64,000 bases of DNA, taken from 2-12-FULL-60-19 sp041483675. GTDB taxonomy: Bacteria; Desulfobacterota; Binatia; UBA9968. The stretch is from NCBI GenBank assembly GCA_041483675.1, contig JBGPGE010000004.1, forward strand, positions 1 to 64,000, in the 5' to 3' direction. Position 1 is the first letter of the stretch, and the number at the start of each line of letters is the position of its first letter. The notes under the pieces are model-generated. The model ran no database searches. It saw only the letters and a list, made by a program, of their open reading frames with translations, and was not told the origin of the DNA. Positions 16,284 through 25,175 of the stretch are shown in pieces. Position numbers and translations under genes: made by a program.

Positions 16284-17105
16284 TTATCCCCAGCCGAACG
16301 GGCCGTTGCGCTTGGCCGCCGGCGTCCCGGGCGCGTCATAGCTCTGGCTGATCTCGCTCAGCCGCGCCTTCACGTTTTTCAGCGCCTGGCGCTCTCGCGC
16401 TTCGAATCCGCGCAGCTCGGCCTCGTGCCGCGCACGCGCCGCTTTTAACTCCGAATCCCGTTTGGCGCGGAGCAGTGCCAGCTCTGTTTCACGCCGGTCG
16501 TAGAACTCCTTCAGCTCGGCGCGAAGGCGAAAATTGAGATCGTCCTTGATCACAGTGGATTTGTGGCAGTGCGGACACCAGACGACGTTGCCGATGCGAA
16601 AGTGGCCCAGCGGAAGCTCGTAGAGTTGGTCGCATTTATAGCAGCGCAGAGGAATCTTCCATGCTTCCGTGTCGGGCAGCGTAGGCAAGGGGATTTCGGG
16701 CTCGTGGCCGTCCGACGGCTCGACGACGGCGGTTTGCGTCGCGGCCCGTGGCGCGGCCGGCGCCGGTTTGGGCTCCGTCTTCTTAGCGGCCGCGGCCGCC
16801 GGCGCGGCTTTCTCGGCCCCTTTGCGAAAACGCGATTCGAACGTTTCGCCGAAGGCGACGTCCTGATGCAGCGCGCGGGCGCGACCGATCAACGCCGCTT
16901 CGCTCTCGACGTTGTTCGGATCGGTGACGCAGCAGTCCACCGGGCAAACCGCGGCGCAGGCCTCGTAGTCGTGGAAGCCGACGCACTCGGTGCAGAGCTG
17001 GGGATCGATGACGTAGATTTCGTCGGCCTGCGAGATGGCGTTGTTCGGGCACTCGGGTTCGCAAGCGCCGCAGTTGATGCACTCGCTGGTGATCATCGTC
17101 GCCAT
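16284..17105 (-). CDS. 2[4Fe-4S] ferredoxin fused to zinc ribbon and coiled coil
   Basis: A 273-residue protein. The N-terminal ferredoxin has cluster I cysteines C9, C12, C15 with C19, and cluster II cysteines C38, C41, C50, C54. The eight-residue gap between C41 and C50 marks the Allochromatium-type (Alvin) low-potential ferredoxin. A long Ala/Pro-rich linker (about 98-140) leads to a zinc ribbon (C155, C158, C177, C180). A charged coiled coil follows (195-250), and the tail ends GPFGWG. The extra domains are not part of an ordinary electron carrier and suggest docking to a partner. First gene of the operon with the DUF4149-like and MFS/spermidine-synthase proteins. Confidence 0.85.
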   Translation of the reverse strand: MATMITSECINCGACEPECPNNAISQADEIYVIDPQLCTECVGFHDYEACAAVCPVDCCVTDPNNVESEAALIGRARALHQDVAFGETFESRFRKGAEKAAPAAAAAKKTEPKPAPAAPRAATQTAVVEPSDGHEPEIPLPTLPDTEAWKIPLRCYKCDQLYELPLGHFRIGNVVWCPHCHKSTVIKDDLNFRLRAELKEFYDRRETELALLRAKRDSELKAARARHEAELRGFEARERQALKNVKARLSEISQSYDAPGTPAAKRNGPFGWG

Positions 17106-17223
17106 GACTTCACGCCTCCGGAATTGCTGGATTGGGTGGAACAGAAATGAAAGTAATCCTAGAGGAAAAACGACGTGGATGCAAATGTCGCTCGGACGGG
17201 GCGGGTCAGTTCGGCAAACGTTT

Positions 17224-17281
17224 GTAGGGGCGACCCCCCTGGTCGCCCAAAGACCGGGCAGGCACGGGGGCCTGCCCCTAC
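17224..17281. repeat. GTAGGGGC/GCCCCTAC palindromic repeat
   Basis: A 58-base element with perfect inverted ends GTAGGGGC and GCCCCTAC and two internal hairpins, GGGCGACC...GGTCGCCC and GGGCAGGC...GCCTGCCC. This type of element is widely dispersed in environmental bacterial genomes. Here its last bases provide the TAG stop codon of the glyoxalase gene (17278-17280). Confidence 0.75.
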
Positions 17282-17664
17282 GACTTCAATTTTATCAGCT
17301 CGATCTTGTAGCCGTTCGGATCTTCGATGAACGCGATTTCCGAGCCGCCGTGCTTCATCGGGCCGGGCTCGCGCACGATCTTGGCCCCTTTGGCGCGCAA
17401 CGCCTCGCAGGTCTTATAGATGTCTTCGACTCCGACGGCGACGTGGCCGAAAGCGTTCCCCATCTCGTATTCGCGCGTGTCCCAGTTGTGGGTCAGCTCG
17501 ATCACCGCGCTTTCCGATTCCGTCCCGTAACCGACAAAGGCCAGCGTGAAACGGCCCGAGGGATAATCTTTTTTTCTGAGCAGCTTCATGCCGAGCAGGT
17601 CGCAATAAAATCGCACCGACTCGTCGAGATCGTTGACGCGGATCATGGTGTGGAGAATTCTCAT
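17278..17664 (-). CDS. gloA: lactoylglutathione lyase (glyoxalase I)
   Basis: A 128-residue VOC-fold enzyme that isomerises the methylglyoxal-glutathione hemithioacetal to S-lactoylglutathione. The four metal ligands are in expected places: His5 (ILHTMIRV), Glu56 (AVIELTHNW), His74 (FGHVAVGV) and Glu122 (YKIELIK). 'NLDESVRFY'-type helix (here DLDESVRFYCDLLGMKLL) and 'PGPMKHGGSEIAFIEDPNGY' are diagnostic. The Ni/Co-dependent bacterial size class fits. Its stop codon lies in the GTAGGGGC repeat. Confidence 0.9.
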   Translation of the reverse strand: MRILHTMIRVNDLDESVRFYCDLLGMKLLRKKDYPSGRFTLAFVGYGTESESAVIELTHNWDTREYEMGNAFGHVAVGVEDIYKTCEALRAKGAKIVREPGPMKHGGSEIAFIEDPNGYKIELIKLKS

Positions 17665-17730
17665 AACCCCTCCTTCTGCGGACCCGGCGGGATCATAGCG
17701 GTTTCCCGCGCGCGCGACAACGGGGTTTCA

Positions 17731-17823
17731 TTCAATGTAAAACCCCGCCTCTTGAGGCGGGCACAAAACCGATGGGGTTTCCAAAGGGGAGAAGCGGTAG
17801 CTCTCCCCTTTGGATGTTGATTG
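17731..17823 (+). repeat. multi-hairpin element, copy A (three hairpins)
   Basis: The 93-base element starts TTCAATGTA and ends GTTGATTG. It contains hairpin 1 (CCGCCTCTTGAGGCGG), hairpin 2 (AAACC-GATG-GGTTT) and hairpin 3 (CCAAAGGGGAG...CTCCCCTTTGG). Copies B (46412-46538) and C (48015-48140, reversed) carry a fourth hairpin, TCGAACACGGGG...CCCCGTGTTCGA, which is absent here. Copy A ends 34 bases before the start of the flippase-like gene. Confidence 0.85.
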
Positions 17824-17857
17824 ACAACGCCGCGGTCAGCATATAGAAGCCGTTGAA

Positions 17858-18832
17858 ATGAAAAAATCGACCATCGCCGCCGGCCTGCTCATCAAGGCGC
17901 TCGTGGGCCTGGGGCTGATGGCCTATTTTCTTTCCGACCTGGACCTGAGCCGCTTCTTCGTGACACTCCGCTCCGCCCGGATGGACTACTTCCTGCTCGC
18001 GCTGGCCGCCTATCTCGTAGGCAAACTTATCACCGCTGTGCGCTGGGCGTTGCTGGCCCGACCGCTTGGTTTTACCAACCCGCTCAAAGATTTCGCGCTT
18101 TTTTACTATATCGGCATGTTCTTCAATCTGTTTGCGCCGAGCACCCTCGGCGGCGACGCCGGCCGGGTTTTCTATCTGTCGCGCGACACGATGGAAGAGT
18201 CGCCGCGCAGCCGGTCGGAAAGCGCCGGATTGGCCCTGATTTCGATTCTCGCCGATCGCGCCATAGGTCTGGTCGTTCTCGTCTGGGCCGGCGCCGCCGG
18301 ACTGCTGCTCTTCCCGCAGTATGCTTCGCTCATCCCGCGATCGCTGCGCCTTGCGACCTTCGCGCTCGCGGCCGCTCCAATCCTCGGATGGGCGTTGTTT
18401 CCGCTCGGCGATCGCCTCGCCGCGAAGATCGACCTGCCGTTGGCGCAAAAGCTGCGCGGCGTGGTTCAAGCCTACCGGAGCCGCCAGGGAGTTCTGTTGC
18501 AGAGCATCGGCCTGTCGCTGGCGTTTCATCTGATTCAACTCTGGATTCAGCTCCTTGCCGGCCATGCGCTCGGCTTCGATATCCCGTGGTCCTACGCGCT
18601 GGTCTTTTTCCCGATGGTGGATATTCTCAGCATGCTGCCGGTGAGCTTCAGCGGGATCGGCCTGCGCGAAGGAGGCTACCTGTTTTTTCTCGGCAGGCTC
18701 GGCGTCGGCGCGGAGCAAGCGGTGGCCTGCGGCACACTGTGGCTGGCGATGTTGATCGCCAGCGGCCTGGTCGGCGGAGTGGTGTTTATTCTCAACCGAG
18801 GGACAACGCGGATACGACCGGATCGACTCTGA
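17858..18832 (+). CDS. flippase-like/LPG synthase TM-domain membrane protein
   Basis: A 324-residue integral membrane protein of the UPF0104/lysylphosphatidylglycerol synthase TM superfamily (AglD/MprF flippase-like). About eight hydrophobic helices are visible. Family hallmarks are 'FYYIGMFFNLFAPSTLGGDAGR' near residues 85-110 and 'MLPVSFSGIGLREGGYLFF' near 260. Relatives flip or transfer charged or glycosylated lipids. It stands convergent to the ArnT-like glycosyltransferase cluster, so a role in moving lipid-linked sugars is plausible but inferred. Confidence 0.85.
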   Translation: MKKSTIAAGLLIKALVGLGLMAYFLSDLDLSRFFVTLRSARMDYFLLALAAYLVGKLITAVRWALLARPLGFTNPLKDFALFYYIGMFFNLFAPSTLGGDAGRVFYLSRDTMEESPRSRSESAGLALISILADRAIGLVVLVWAGAAGLLLFPQYASLIPRSLRLATFALAAAPILGWALFPLGDRLAAKIDLPLAQKLRGVVQAYRSRQGVLLQSIGLSLAFHLIQLWIQLLAGHALGFDIPWSYALVFFPMVDILSMLPVSFSGIGLREGGYLFFLGRLGVGAEQAVACGTLWLAMLIASGLVGGVVFILNRGTTRIRPDRL

Positions 18833-18858
18833 TCTGAACGGGATGGCCCGCCGGGCAT

Positions 18859-20292
18859 CTAATCGTCGGCGCCGCTGTCGCTGCTGGTCGGGCCCGCCTG
18901 TTCGGCGGGGCAATCCGCCTTGCTCGCGGCGAGCAATTCTACCAGGGCCATTTTGTTACGCTGTGACGACGCAACCAGCCGCGTCTCGGCCGGCAGGCTC
19001 TCCACGTTCTTGGCGGGAACGAGGAAAAACTCGCCGCGCTCGCCGCAGGCGATGGACTTGCGCAACACGCTGCGGTCTAACCGATAGGTAATCGTCATCA
19101 TCTCGGTGTTGGCGGCGTCCGCCGTCACAAACAGGGGAGCGGTTTTCGGCGCTCCGGCGCGGATCGTTTCTACCAGGGCCGTGACCTTCTTGTTCGACTT
19201 CATGTGCGTCCACAGCATGGGATTGAGGGTTAGTATGGCGACGTCCAGCAGCGCGATTGCGCCGCCGACTCGCTTGGCACTCAGCGTGGAACGCCGCAGC
19301 GTCTCCGCGATCGCGCGCGCCGCCAGCAGGGCGATGGCCGGATGAATGGGAAGCAGGTAAACCGCGCGCTTGCCGACGGCCAGAGCAAAAAGGCCACAGA
19401 TCGCGATCCACCAGACGTGTAGGAAGCGGCCGGCCGAGTCCTGGTGTTCTCCACGCATGCGCTGGATAAGAGCCCAGGGTAGCGCCAAGTTCCACGGGAG
19501 CGTTCGGGTGGCGATCCAGCCTAACAGCGTGAGGTTAGTGTTGCGGGTCGAGAAACTGGCGGTGTTAAAAAAATGGTCGATGTTCTCATACACTAACTGC
19601 AGCCTGATAAATTCATTTCCCCCGATGCGGTAGGCGAGGGCGTACCAGCCGACGTCGATGAGGAGCGCGAGGCCCACAAGAGGCCAGGACCAGAATTTCC
19701 AAACCAGCGCGAGCCGTCTCTCTGCGGCTAAGAATCCTATAATCACCAGTCCGGGTAGCACGATGCCGATAGGTCCTTTGGCGAGCACGGCGCAGGCGGC
19801 AGCGATGTAGCAGGTTACCTGGGCGGCTTTTTGGGCGTTGCGGTACCAGAAAAAGAAGCCGGCGATGGAGACTGTGACGCATGCGGCGAGAACCATGTCG
19901 ACCCGCGCTTCCGTCCCCGCAACCCAGAATTCATACATTCCAAGGAGGGCGCCGACCGCAAGCCAGGCCGTTTTACGGCCGCCGATGGCTCTGCCCATCA
20001 GAAAGGTGGCGACCATCATGACCTCGGCGGCGATCGCCGACGGCAGTCGCACTGTAAAATCAGAGAGGCCCAAGAGGAACGCAAGCAGAGCCGCGATCCA
20101 GTGGAAGAGGGGGGGTTTAAACGGCATCCCTTCGTTGGGGTCGGGCAAGATCCATTCATGATCGTGCACGATATCCTGCACCACCAGCCCCTCCCGCGCC
20201 TCCCCGTGCTGCGAAATTGGCGGGGCGAGAAACGCCCAGAGGATCAGCGCGGCAAAGATGGAACCTAATAGAAGGTAGTCGGCATGCTTCAT
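18859..20292 (-). CDS. ArnT/PMT-like membrane glycosyltransferase 1
   Basis: A 477-residue GT-C fold protein with about eleven hydrophobic helices. The first periplasmic loop carries 'GEAREGLVVQDI', the position of the catalytic acid in ArnT/PMT enzymes (D/E-E/x-R), and 'GMPFKPPLFHW' follows as in the family. GT-C enzymes move a sugar from a polyprenyl phosphate to an acceptor on the outer face of the inner membrane. The tail ends in an acidic stretch. Most distal of three ArnT-like genes; a 362-base gap holding repeats separates it from the next. Confidence 0.85.
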   Translation of the reverse strand: MKHADYLLLGSIFAALILWAFLAPPISQHGEAREGLVVQDIVHDHEWILPDPNEGMPFKPPLFHWIAALLAFLLGLSDFTVRLPSAIAAEVMMVATFLMGRAIGGRKTAWLAVGALLGMYEFWVAGTEARVDMVLAACVTVSIAGFFFWYRNAQKAAQVTCYIAAACAVLAKGPIGIVLPGLVIIGFLAAERRLALVWKFWSWPLVGLALLIDVGWYALAYRIGGNEFIRLQLVYENIDHFFNTASFSTRNTNLTLLGWIATRTLPWNLALPWALIQRMRGEHQDSAGRFLHVWWIAICGLFALAVGKRAVYLLPIHPAIALLAARAIAETLRRSTLSAKRVGGAIALLDVAILTLNPMLWTHMKSNKKVTALVETIRAGAPKTAPLFVTADAANTEMMTITYRLDRSVLRKSIACGERGEFFLVPAKNVESLPAETRLVASSQRNKMALVELLAASKADCPAEQAGPTSSDSGADD

Positions 20293-20654
20293 TTTTTCTT
20301 CGAGCCGGAAGCAAGCTCTTTAAATCATATCCATATCCGCTGGCCGGCGCTGCCGCGTGGATTGCACTTGTCGCATTACACGAATCTTTGAGTAATATGC
20401 CTCACCAGCGTTACGGCAACCTTTCGCAGATGTTACAGTTTTGAAAGGTTACGAGTAATCAAAACTAACACGATTTGCTGGAAGATTTGGTCGGGGCGAT
20501 CCTCTGCGGAAGGAACGTTGCCCGAAAAAACTCCGCCCAATTTTTGTTATTTTGCGGAAAAGCTCAACGCAGCGCCCGGCGTGATGCAGGATGCCCTTCG
20601 ACTGGGCTCAGGGCAGGCATGATACACGATGCGCGATACGCGATGCGGGATGCG
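20293..20654. other. 362-base non-coding gap with hairpin and repeats
   Basis: No credible gene. There is a hairpin AACCTTTC...GAAAGGTT (20418-20450). Heptad units (GTGATGC, AGGATGC at 20581-20594) precede a dispersed motif CCTTCGACTGGGCTCAGGG, and a five-unit heptad array (20618-20652) ends at the stop codon of the neighbouring glycosyltransferase gene. A promoter for the downstream gene (start 20292) is expected but not clearly seen. Confidence 0.6.
20581..20652. repeat. heptad array interrupted by a CTTCGAC/GCTCAGG motif
   Basis: Heptads GTGATGC and AGGATGC (20581-20594) are followed by CCCTTCGACTGGGCTCAGGG. Then come CATGATA, CACGATG, CGCGATA, CGCGATG and CGGGATG (20618-20652) in strict 7-nt phase. 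The CTTCGAC...GCTCAGG motif is a common dispersed repeat, and here it splits the array, as it also does at 25176-25283. Confidence 0.75.
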
Positions 20655-22379
20655 TTACCTGTTGGCTGCGACGGCGATCTCGCCGACCTGATCCAATACC
20701 GTGGCAGTACCGAGCTGAGCGAGGTTTTTTTGTTTGACAAAAACGAGGAGCCGGCGGTCCGATCCCTTCCACTCGTTAAAAAACTCATCGAAGGTGAATA
20801 GCACTTTTCCATAGCCGGCGGCGGGCGGCGGCTGCTTTTCGGCGACATAGACGCTGCCCATCACGTTGCTCTTCTCGCCCGCCCAGACATGCCAGATCGG
20901 CTCGCGCACCCGAAGATAGAACGGCAGGCTTGCGAGGAAAGTATCGTAGACGACGAGTCCGTCGCCGGGCCGGATCAGCGATGCCGCCTTTTCGGCCAGC
21001 TCTCTGTAAGAACGGGTTTCGGAGAGCGGCTCGATGAAGCGGTTGATAAAGCCGAATGAGAAGAAAAATAGCAACGCCGCGCAGGCGAGCACTTTGCCCT
21101 GCTGCCGCGCCCGGACGAACCGCACGGCGAAGGCCGATACGACCAGTAACACAAGAACGACGCCGGCAACCGTCGCAACCGTTCCCGGCGACTGCAAGAG
21201 CGCCTCGCGCATGGGGCGCGGTAGGATGGCGGGCCGGATCGCGCCGACGGCGAAATAGACGACGAGCAGGCTTTGCGCCATCCACGGGAGCGACAAGTGC
21301 CACAGATCGCGCCTGGCGGTGTCTTGTAGCAGCTCCGCGATGGTCTTGCCTGCAAGGATTGCCAGCGCCGGAAAAACGGGAAGGATGTATTCGGCGAGCT
21401 TCGAGCTTGAGAAACTGTAAAAGACGACCGGGACGACGGCCCACAGGATCAGATAGAGGGAGAGGTCGTCGAGCCGATGTTGCTTGAGCCGTTTGACCAT
21501 CGCCGGGAGGAGACAACTCCAGGGCAAAAAGCCCACCAGCGCCACCGCTAAAAAAAAGTACCATTCTTTATCGCGCCGAAAATGGGGGGTGAGAAAGCGG
21601 GTAAAATTTTCCTGCCCCAGAAAGTAACTCAGATAGCCGGGATTGCGCGTCTCGGCCCACGCATACCACGGCGCCACGATAGCGATGAACAGCAGGATGC
21701 CCCACGGCAGCTCCATCTCTTTCAGCAGCGCCCATCGGGTTTTTAGCAGGATATAGAAGAAGACGATCATTCCGGGTAGCACAAAGCCGATCGGCCCCTT
21801 GACCAGCGTCGCCACGCCCGCGGCGGCGTACATCGACAGGTAGGCCGTCCGTTTCCGTCGCCTATTGTGCTCTACGCTCGCCCGGTAAAAGGCGCAGAGC
21901 GCAAGGACGATAAACAGGCTCAGAGTCATGTCCAGCTTGACGATGCGGGAGAAGGCATAGTGCGCGATGCAGGTCGCCAGGACAAAGCCGCTCCACAGGC
22001 CGGGCCATTGGCCCAGCAGGGATCGAACAAAAAAGAAGATTGCGACGATCACGGCGAAGCCCGAGAGCGCCGAAGGCAGGCGGGCCGTCCATTCTGAGAC
22101 CCCGAAAAATCGGTAGCTCAACGCCGTCAGGGCATATGAGAACATCGGTTTTTCCAGGCGCGGGGTGAAGTTGTAGTGCGGAGTCGTCCAGTCGCCGAGC
22201 AGCAGGATCTCGCGGGCGATCTCGGCGTTCCTGCCCTCGTCGGGCTCGAACAACGCCGGGCCGCCGAGGTTGTAGAGCAGCAGCGAGAGCGCGAACAAAA
22301 AAAAGAGAGGCGCAATCCAGCAGGATCGACTCGCGCCGGATGCAGGAGGAACGGGTTGGGCGATCTCCGTTTTTCCCAT
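20655..22379 (-). CDS. ArnT/PMT-like membrane glycosyltransferase 2
   Basis: A 574-residue GT-C glycosyltransferase with the best-conserved active-site loop of the three: 'FEPDEGRNAEIAREIL' near residues 45-62, where Asp-Glu are the expected catalytic acids, and 'PRLEKPMFSYALTAL' following. About twelve membrane helices precede a soluble C-terminal domain. It probably transfers an undecaprenyl-phosphate-linked sugar such as an aminoarabinose-like unit. It starts 3 bases after the stop of glycosyltransferase 3, so the two are co-translated. Confidence 0.87.
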   Translation of the reverse strand: MGKTEIAQPVPPASGASRSCWIAPLFFLFALSLLLYNLGGPALFEPDEGRNAEIAREILLLGDWTTPHYNFTPRLEKPMFSYALTALSYRFFGVSEWTARLPSALSGFAVIVAIFFFVRSLLGQWPGLWSGFVLATCIAHYAFSRIVKLDMTLSLFIVLALCAFYRASVEHNRRRKRTAYLSMYAAAGVATLVKGPIGFVLPGMIVFFYILLKTRWALLKEMELPWGILLFIAIVAPWYAWAETRNPGYLSYFLGQENFTRFLTPHFRRDKEWYFFLAVALVGFLPWSCLLPAMVKRLKQHRLDDLSLYLILWAVVPVVFYSFSSSKLAEYILPVFPALAILAGKTIAELLQDTARRDLWHLSLPWMAQSLLVVYFAVGAIRPAILPRPMREALLQSPGTVATVAGVVLVLLVVSAFAVRFVRARQQGKVLACAALLFFFSFGFINRFIEPLSETRSYRELAEKAASLIRPGDGLVVYDTFLASLPFYLRVREPIWHVWAGEKSNVMGSVYVAEKQPPPAAGYGKVLFTFDEFFNEWKGSDRRLLVFVKQKNLAQLGTATVLDQVGEIAVAANR

Positions 22380-22382
22380 GGG

Positions 22383-24149
22383 TCACTCGTCGCTGTCCGA
22401 TGAAGAATCGTCGTCCTTCGAATCTTTCAGCTCGACCTTGGCCTCTTCGCCGACGGCGATCAGCACGAGCCGTAGCTTCTCGGGAACGATGGGATCGCCC
22501 GGCTCAACCAGCGTCACGCCGGCGATTTGACGCAGCCGTTGCCATTCCGCTTCCTGGGTCAACAGGAAAAAGGGCGGCTTGGCCGTGGCTGCGTCGATTT
22601 CCGGCGCGTTGAAGAGCAGACGCCGGTAAAAACCGGCGGGAAATCCGCCCGCGCGGTAGATCACGAGCGGCGCCCGTTCGCCGATTTTCTCTTTCGCGCG
22701 GAGCATAAAGGATTTGGGCGCCAGCTTGTCGGCGAACGCGGGGTGCACGGTCGTCTGGAGCAAAAAGTAAAACGCCGCCATGACGGTCGTGAGCGCGGCG
22801 AAGCAGCCGCGCCACGCCCCCTTTCGGAACGCGATCAAGGCAAATAGCGCCGGGATGCCGGAGAGCGCCGCCAACGCGGCGACGGCAGGCCGGTTTTTAT
22901 CGAGGACTTGCGCGACCAGCGGCAGCAGCTCGCGGCTGCGGCGATCGAGCCGGCTGCCGACCAGTTCAACCAAATTCCAGCCGGCGAGCTCCGCGGCAAA
23001 CACCGCGGCGAGCAGCAGAAGCGCGACGGCGACCAACCCCGTGGCCGCCTTCGCTACGCCTACCCAGGACACGTTTCCTTCGGTCAACTTCTGCCACCAG
23101 GCCCCGAGGAGCAGCGCTACCGCGGGATAGAGGGGGAGAATATAAACCGGGCGCTTGCCGATCGAAAGCGATGCGGCAACGAAGACGGCCGCAAACCAGA
23201 TCAGCGGGTAGAGCAGCTTCTCTTCGTCGAGTCGCCGCCGCTGCTGATAGAGAAAAATCGCGAGCGACGGCAGGAACAGGCTCCAGGGCGCCAGCCCGGC
23301 CACGAGCTTGGGGAGATAATAGTAAAAGGGCTGATTGTGGCCGGCGCCGCCGAGCGGCGTCAGGAGGATCTCATGCACGATCTGGCGCGAGAAAAATTGT
23401 TCTCCCCCTTTCCACAGGGCCAGAACGTACCAGGTTGCGGCCACGGCGATGCCGACCGGTACGGCGATAGGCAAGTGGATCTTTTTGAGAAAGGCGAAGT
23501 CCCGCTTGCAGGCCAGAAACGCCAATCCGGCCAAGCATGGCAGAATTGCGCCGACCGGTCCCTTGGCGAGAGTGGCGAGACCGAGCAGCGCGGCCATCAG
23601 TAATGATTTGAGCAGGCCGCCGCGGGATTGGTAGAGATAGTAAAAACAGAGAAACGACGCGAGCATGAAAAAAGTCAGCGTCATGTCGACGCGCGCCGTG
23701 GTGGCCGCGCGCCACCATTCAAAACTGGTGGCGAGGACGATTGCCGAGACAAGCCCGGCAACGCGCCCCCAAAGGGCGGCGCCGGTGAGATAGACCAGCA
23801 GAACGCCGGCGGCGCCGAGCAGGGCCGACGGAAAGCGCAGCGTAAATTCATTCAACGAGCCGCTCGCTAACGCGGCGAGCGCCGCGAGCCAGTGAAACAT
23901 CGGCGGCTTGGAGGGAATGTCCACGCCGCCGCGCAGCGGGAGGATCCAGTTGCCAGCGTTCCAGATGTCCCACACCACAAGCCCTTCGCGCGGCTCGCCT
24001 TTGTTGTAGAGCGGGACGCTGCCCAGGCCCCAGAAAAAGAGCACGAAGCACAAAGCCAGGAGCAGCGCGATGTCCGCGGCGCGAAAACCGGGACTATTCG
24101 GCGCGGCGACGTTGGCGGAGGGAGATGCGGCTTCAGGCATGGAGGTCAT
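22383..24149 (-). CDS. ArnT/PMT-like membrane glycosyltransferase 3
   Basis: A 588-residue GT-C protein with an N-terminal cytoplasmic leader, about eleven helices and an acidic C-terminal tail (Asp/Ser run). The catalytic loop reads 'NKGEPREGLVVWDI', with a single Glu where typical ArnT enzymes have Asp-Glu, as in glycosyltransferase 1. 'PSKPPMFHWLAAL' follows. The start codon comes directly after the stop of the Gfo/Idh gene (TGAATG). It shares the operon with the sugar-modifying genes upstream. Confidence 0.87.
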   Translation of the reverse strand: MTSMPEAASPSANVAAPNSPGFRAADIALLLALCFVLFFWGLGSVPLYNKGEPREGLVVWDIWNAGNWILPLRGGVDIPSKPPMFHWLAALAALASGSLNEFTLRFPSALLGAAGVLLVYLTGAALWGRVAGLVSAIVLATSFEWWRAATTARVDMTLTFFMLASFLCFYYLYQSRGGLLKSLLMAALLGLATLAKGPVGAILPCLAGLAFLACKRDFAFLKKIHLPIAVPVGIAVAATWYVLALWKGGEQFFSRQIVHEILLTPLGGAGHNQPFYYYLPKLVAGLAPWSLFLPSLAIFLYQQRRRLDEEKLLYPLIWFAAVFVAASLSIGKRPVYILPLYPAVALLLGAWWQKLTEGNVSWVGVAKAATGLVAVALLLLAAVFAAELAGWNLVELVGSRLDRRSRELLPLVAQVLDKNRPAVAALAALSGIPALFALIAFRKGAWRGCFAALTTVMAAFYFLLQTTVHPAFADKLAPKSFMLRAKEKIGERAPLVIYRAGGFPAGFYRRLLFNAPEIDAATAKPPFFLLTQEAEWQRLRQIAGVTLVEPGDPIVPEKLRLVLIAVGEEAKVELKDSKDDDSSSDSDE

Positions 24150-25175
24150 TCAAAGCTCGACGGCGATTTTTTCTCCGCCGGCCCGCAGGGATTTTTCTCC
24201 GGCTTCGAGCAGCGCCAGAACTCTCAGCGAAAAGCCGCCGTCCGAGATCGGCGCGTGGCGCCGGCGGATGCTGTCGAGAAAATCGGTTACGGCCGCGGCC
24301 AAGGGCTCTTCCCGGTCGATTTCGAGCTTGCGCTCGGCGGTGATCTTCGACGGGATGGTGTTGGCTAGATCGTCGCCCGTCGGCTCGGCGGTTGCTTGGA
24401 GGTCCGTCGCGTATTCGTACACCGTCAACGCGCGCTTGTCGAAGCGCCCCTCGTAGGTCAGGAGTTTTTTGCTGCCGATCACGGTCAGCTTCGCGGTGTT
24501 CTCCGGAGAGAGCCAATTGTGATGGATAAACGCCGAGCTCCCGTCCGACATGTCGATCGTCGCCATGTTGAGGTCCTCGACCTCGCGCTGCAGGTAGCGG
24601 TAGCCTTGCAGCCGGATGGCCACGGGCCGGCCGGGGAGCAGATGCAGCAGGATCGAGGCATCGTGCGGCGCCGAGTTCCACCAGACGTTGGAGTCGCGCT
24701 TGATGCGGCCGAGATTCAACCGCTGCAAAAACAGGTGGTAAATCTCGCCCAGCTCGCCTTTTTGGATCAGCTCCCGCGCCATGCGGATCGCCGGGTCGTA
24801 GAGAAAGGTGTGGTCGACGAACAGGACGGCTTTTTTGGCCTCCGCAAGCCCGACCAGACGGCGACCTTCATCGACCTGGAGCGCGAGCGGCTTTTCGATC
24901 CAAACATGTTTCCCGGCCTCCAGGGCCTTTTGAGCGAGCGGAAAATGGGTTGCGGGTGGCGTGACCAGAAGCACCGCGTCGATAGCGGAATCTTTCAGGA
25001 CCGCGTCAAAAGAATCCGTCGTGACCACCGCCGGAAATTTCTGCTTAGCGTTGTCGCGGAGCGCGGCGCTCAAGTCGCAGACCGTCTTTACCGAGCAGTC
25101 GGGCGCGCCGATAAATTTAGGCAGTAGTTTCTGCCCCCAGTAACCGGCGCCCACCAATGCAATGGATATCTTCAT
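24150..25175 (-). CDS. Gfo/Idh/MocA family oxidoreductase
   Basis: A 341-residue NAD(P)-dependent sugar oxidoreductase. The Rossmann motif GAGYWGQ is near the N-terminus. The 'HVWIEKPLALQVDEGRRLV' motif contains the family EKP lysine, and 'HHNWLSPENT' belongs to the C-terminal beta-sheet domain. In sugar-nucleotide pathways such enzymes oxidise C3 or related positions before amination. I chose ATG 25175 (MKISIALVGAG), because the nine-codon extension to 25202 is made of heptad-repeat sequence. It follows the DegT and GT2 genes and precedes the ArnT-like genes. Confidence 0.85.
   Translation of the reverse strand: MKISIALVGAGYWGQKLLPKFIGAPDCSVKTVCDLSAALRDNAKQKFPAVVTTDSFDAVLKDSAIDAVLLVTPPATHFPLAQKALEAGKHVWIEKPLALQVDEGRRLVGLAEAKKAVLFVDHTFLYDPAIRMARELIQKGELGEIYHLFLQRLNLGRIKRDSNVWWNSAPHDASILLHLLPGRPVAIRLQGYRYLQREVEDLNMATIDMSDGSSAFIHHNWLSPENTAKLTVIGSKKLLTYEGRFDKRALTVYEYATDLQATAEPTGDDLANTIPSKITAERKLEIDREEPLAAAVTDFLDSIRRRHAPISDGGFSLRVLALLEAGEKSLRAGGEKIAVEL

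Noticed and set aside
17732..18913. Open frame of 393 codons on the minus strand
   Set aside because: Antisense to the flippase-like gene and running through the multi-hairpin element.
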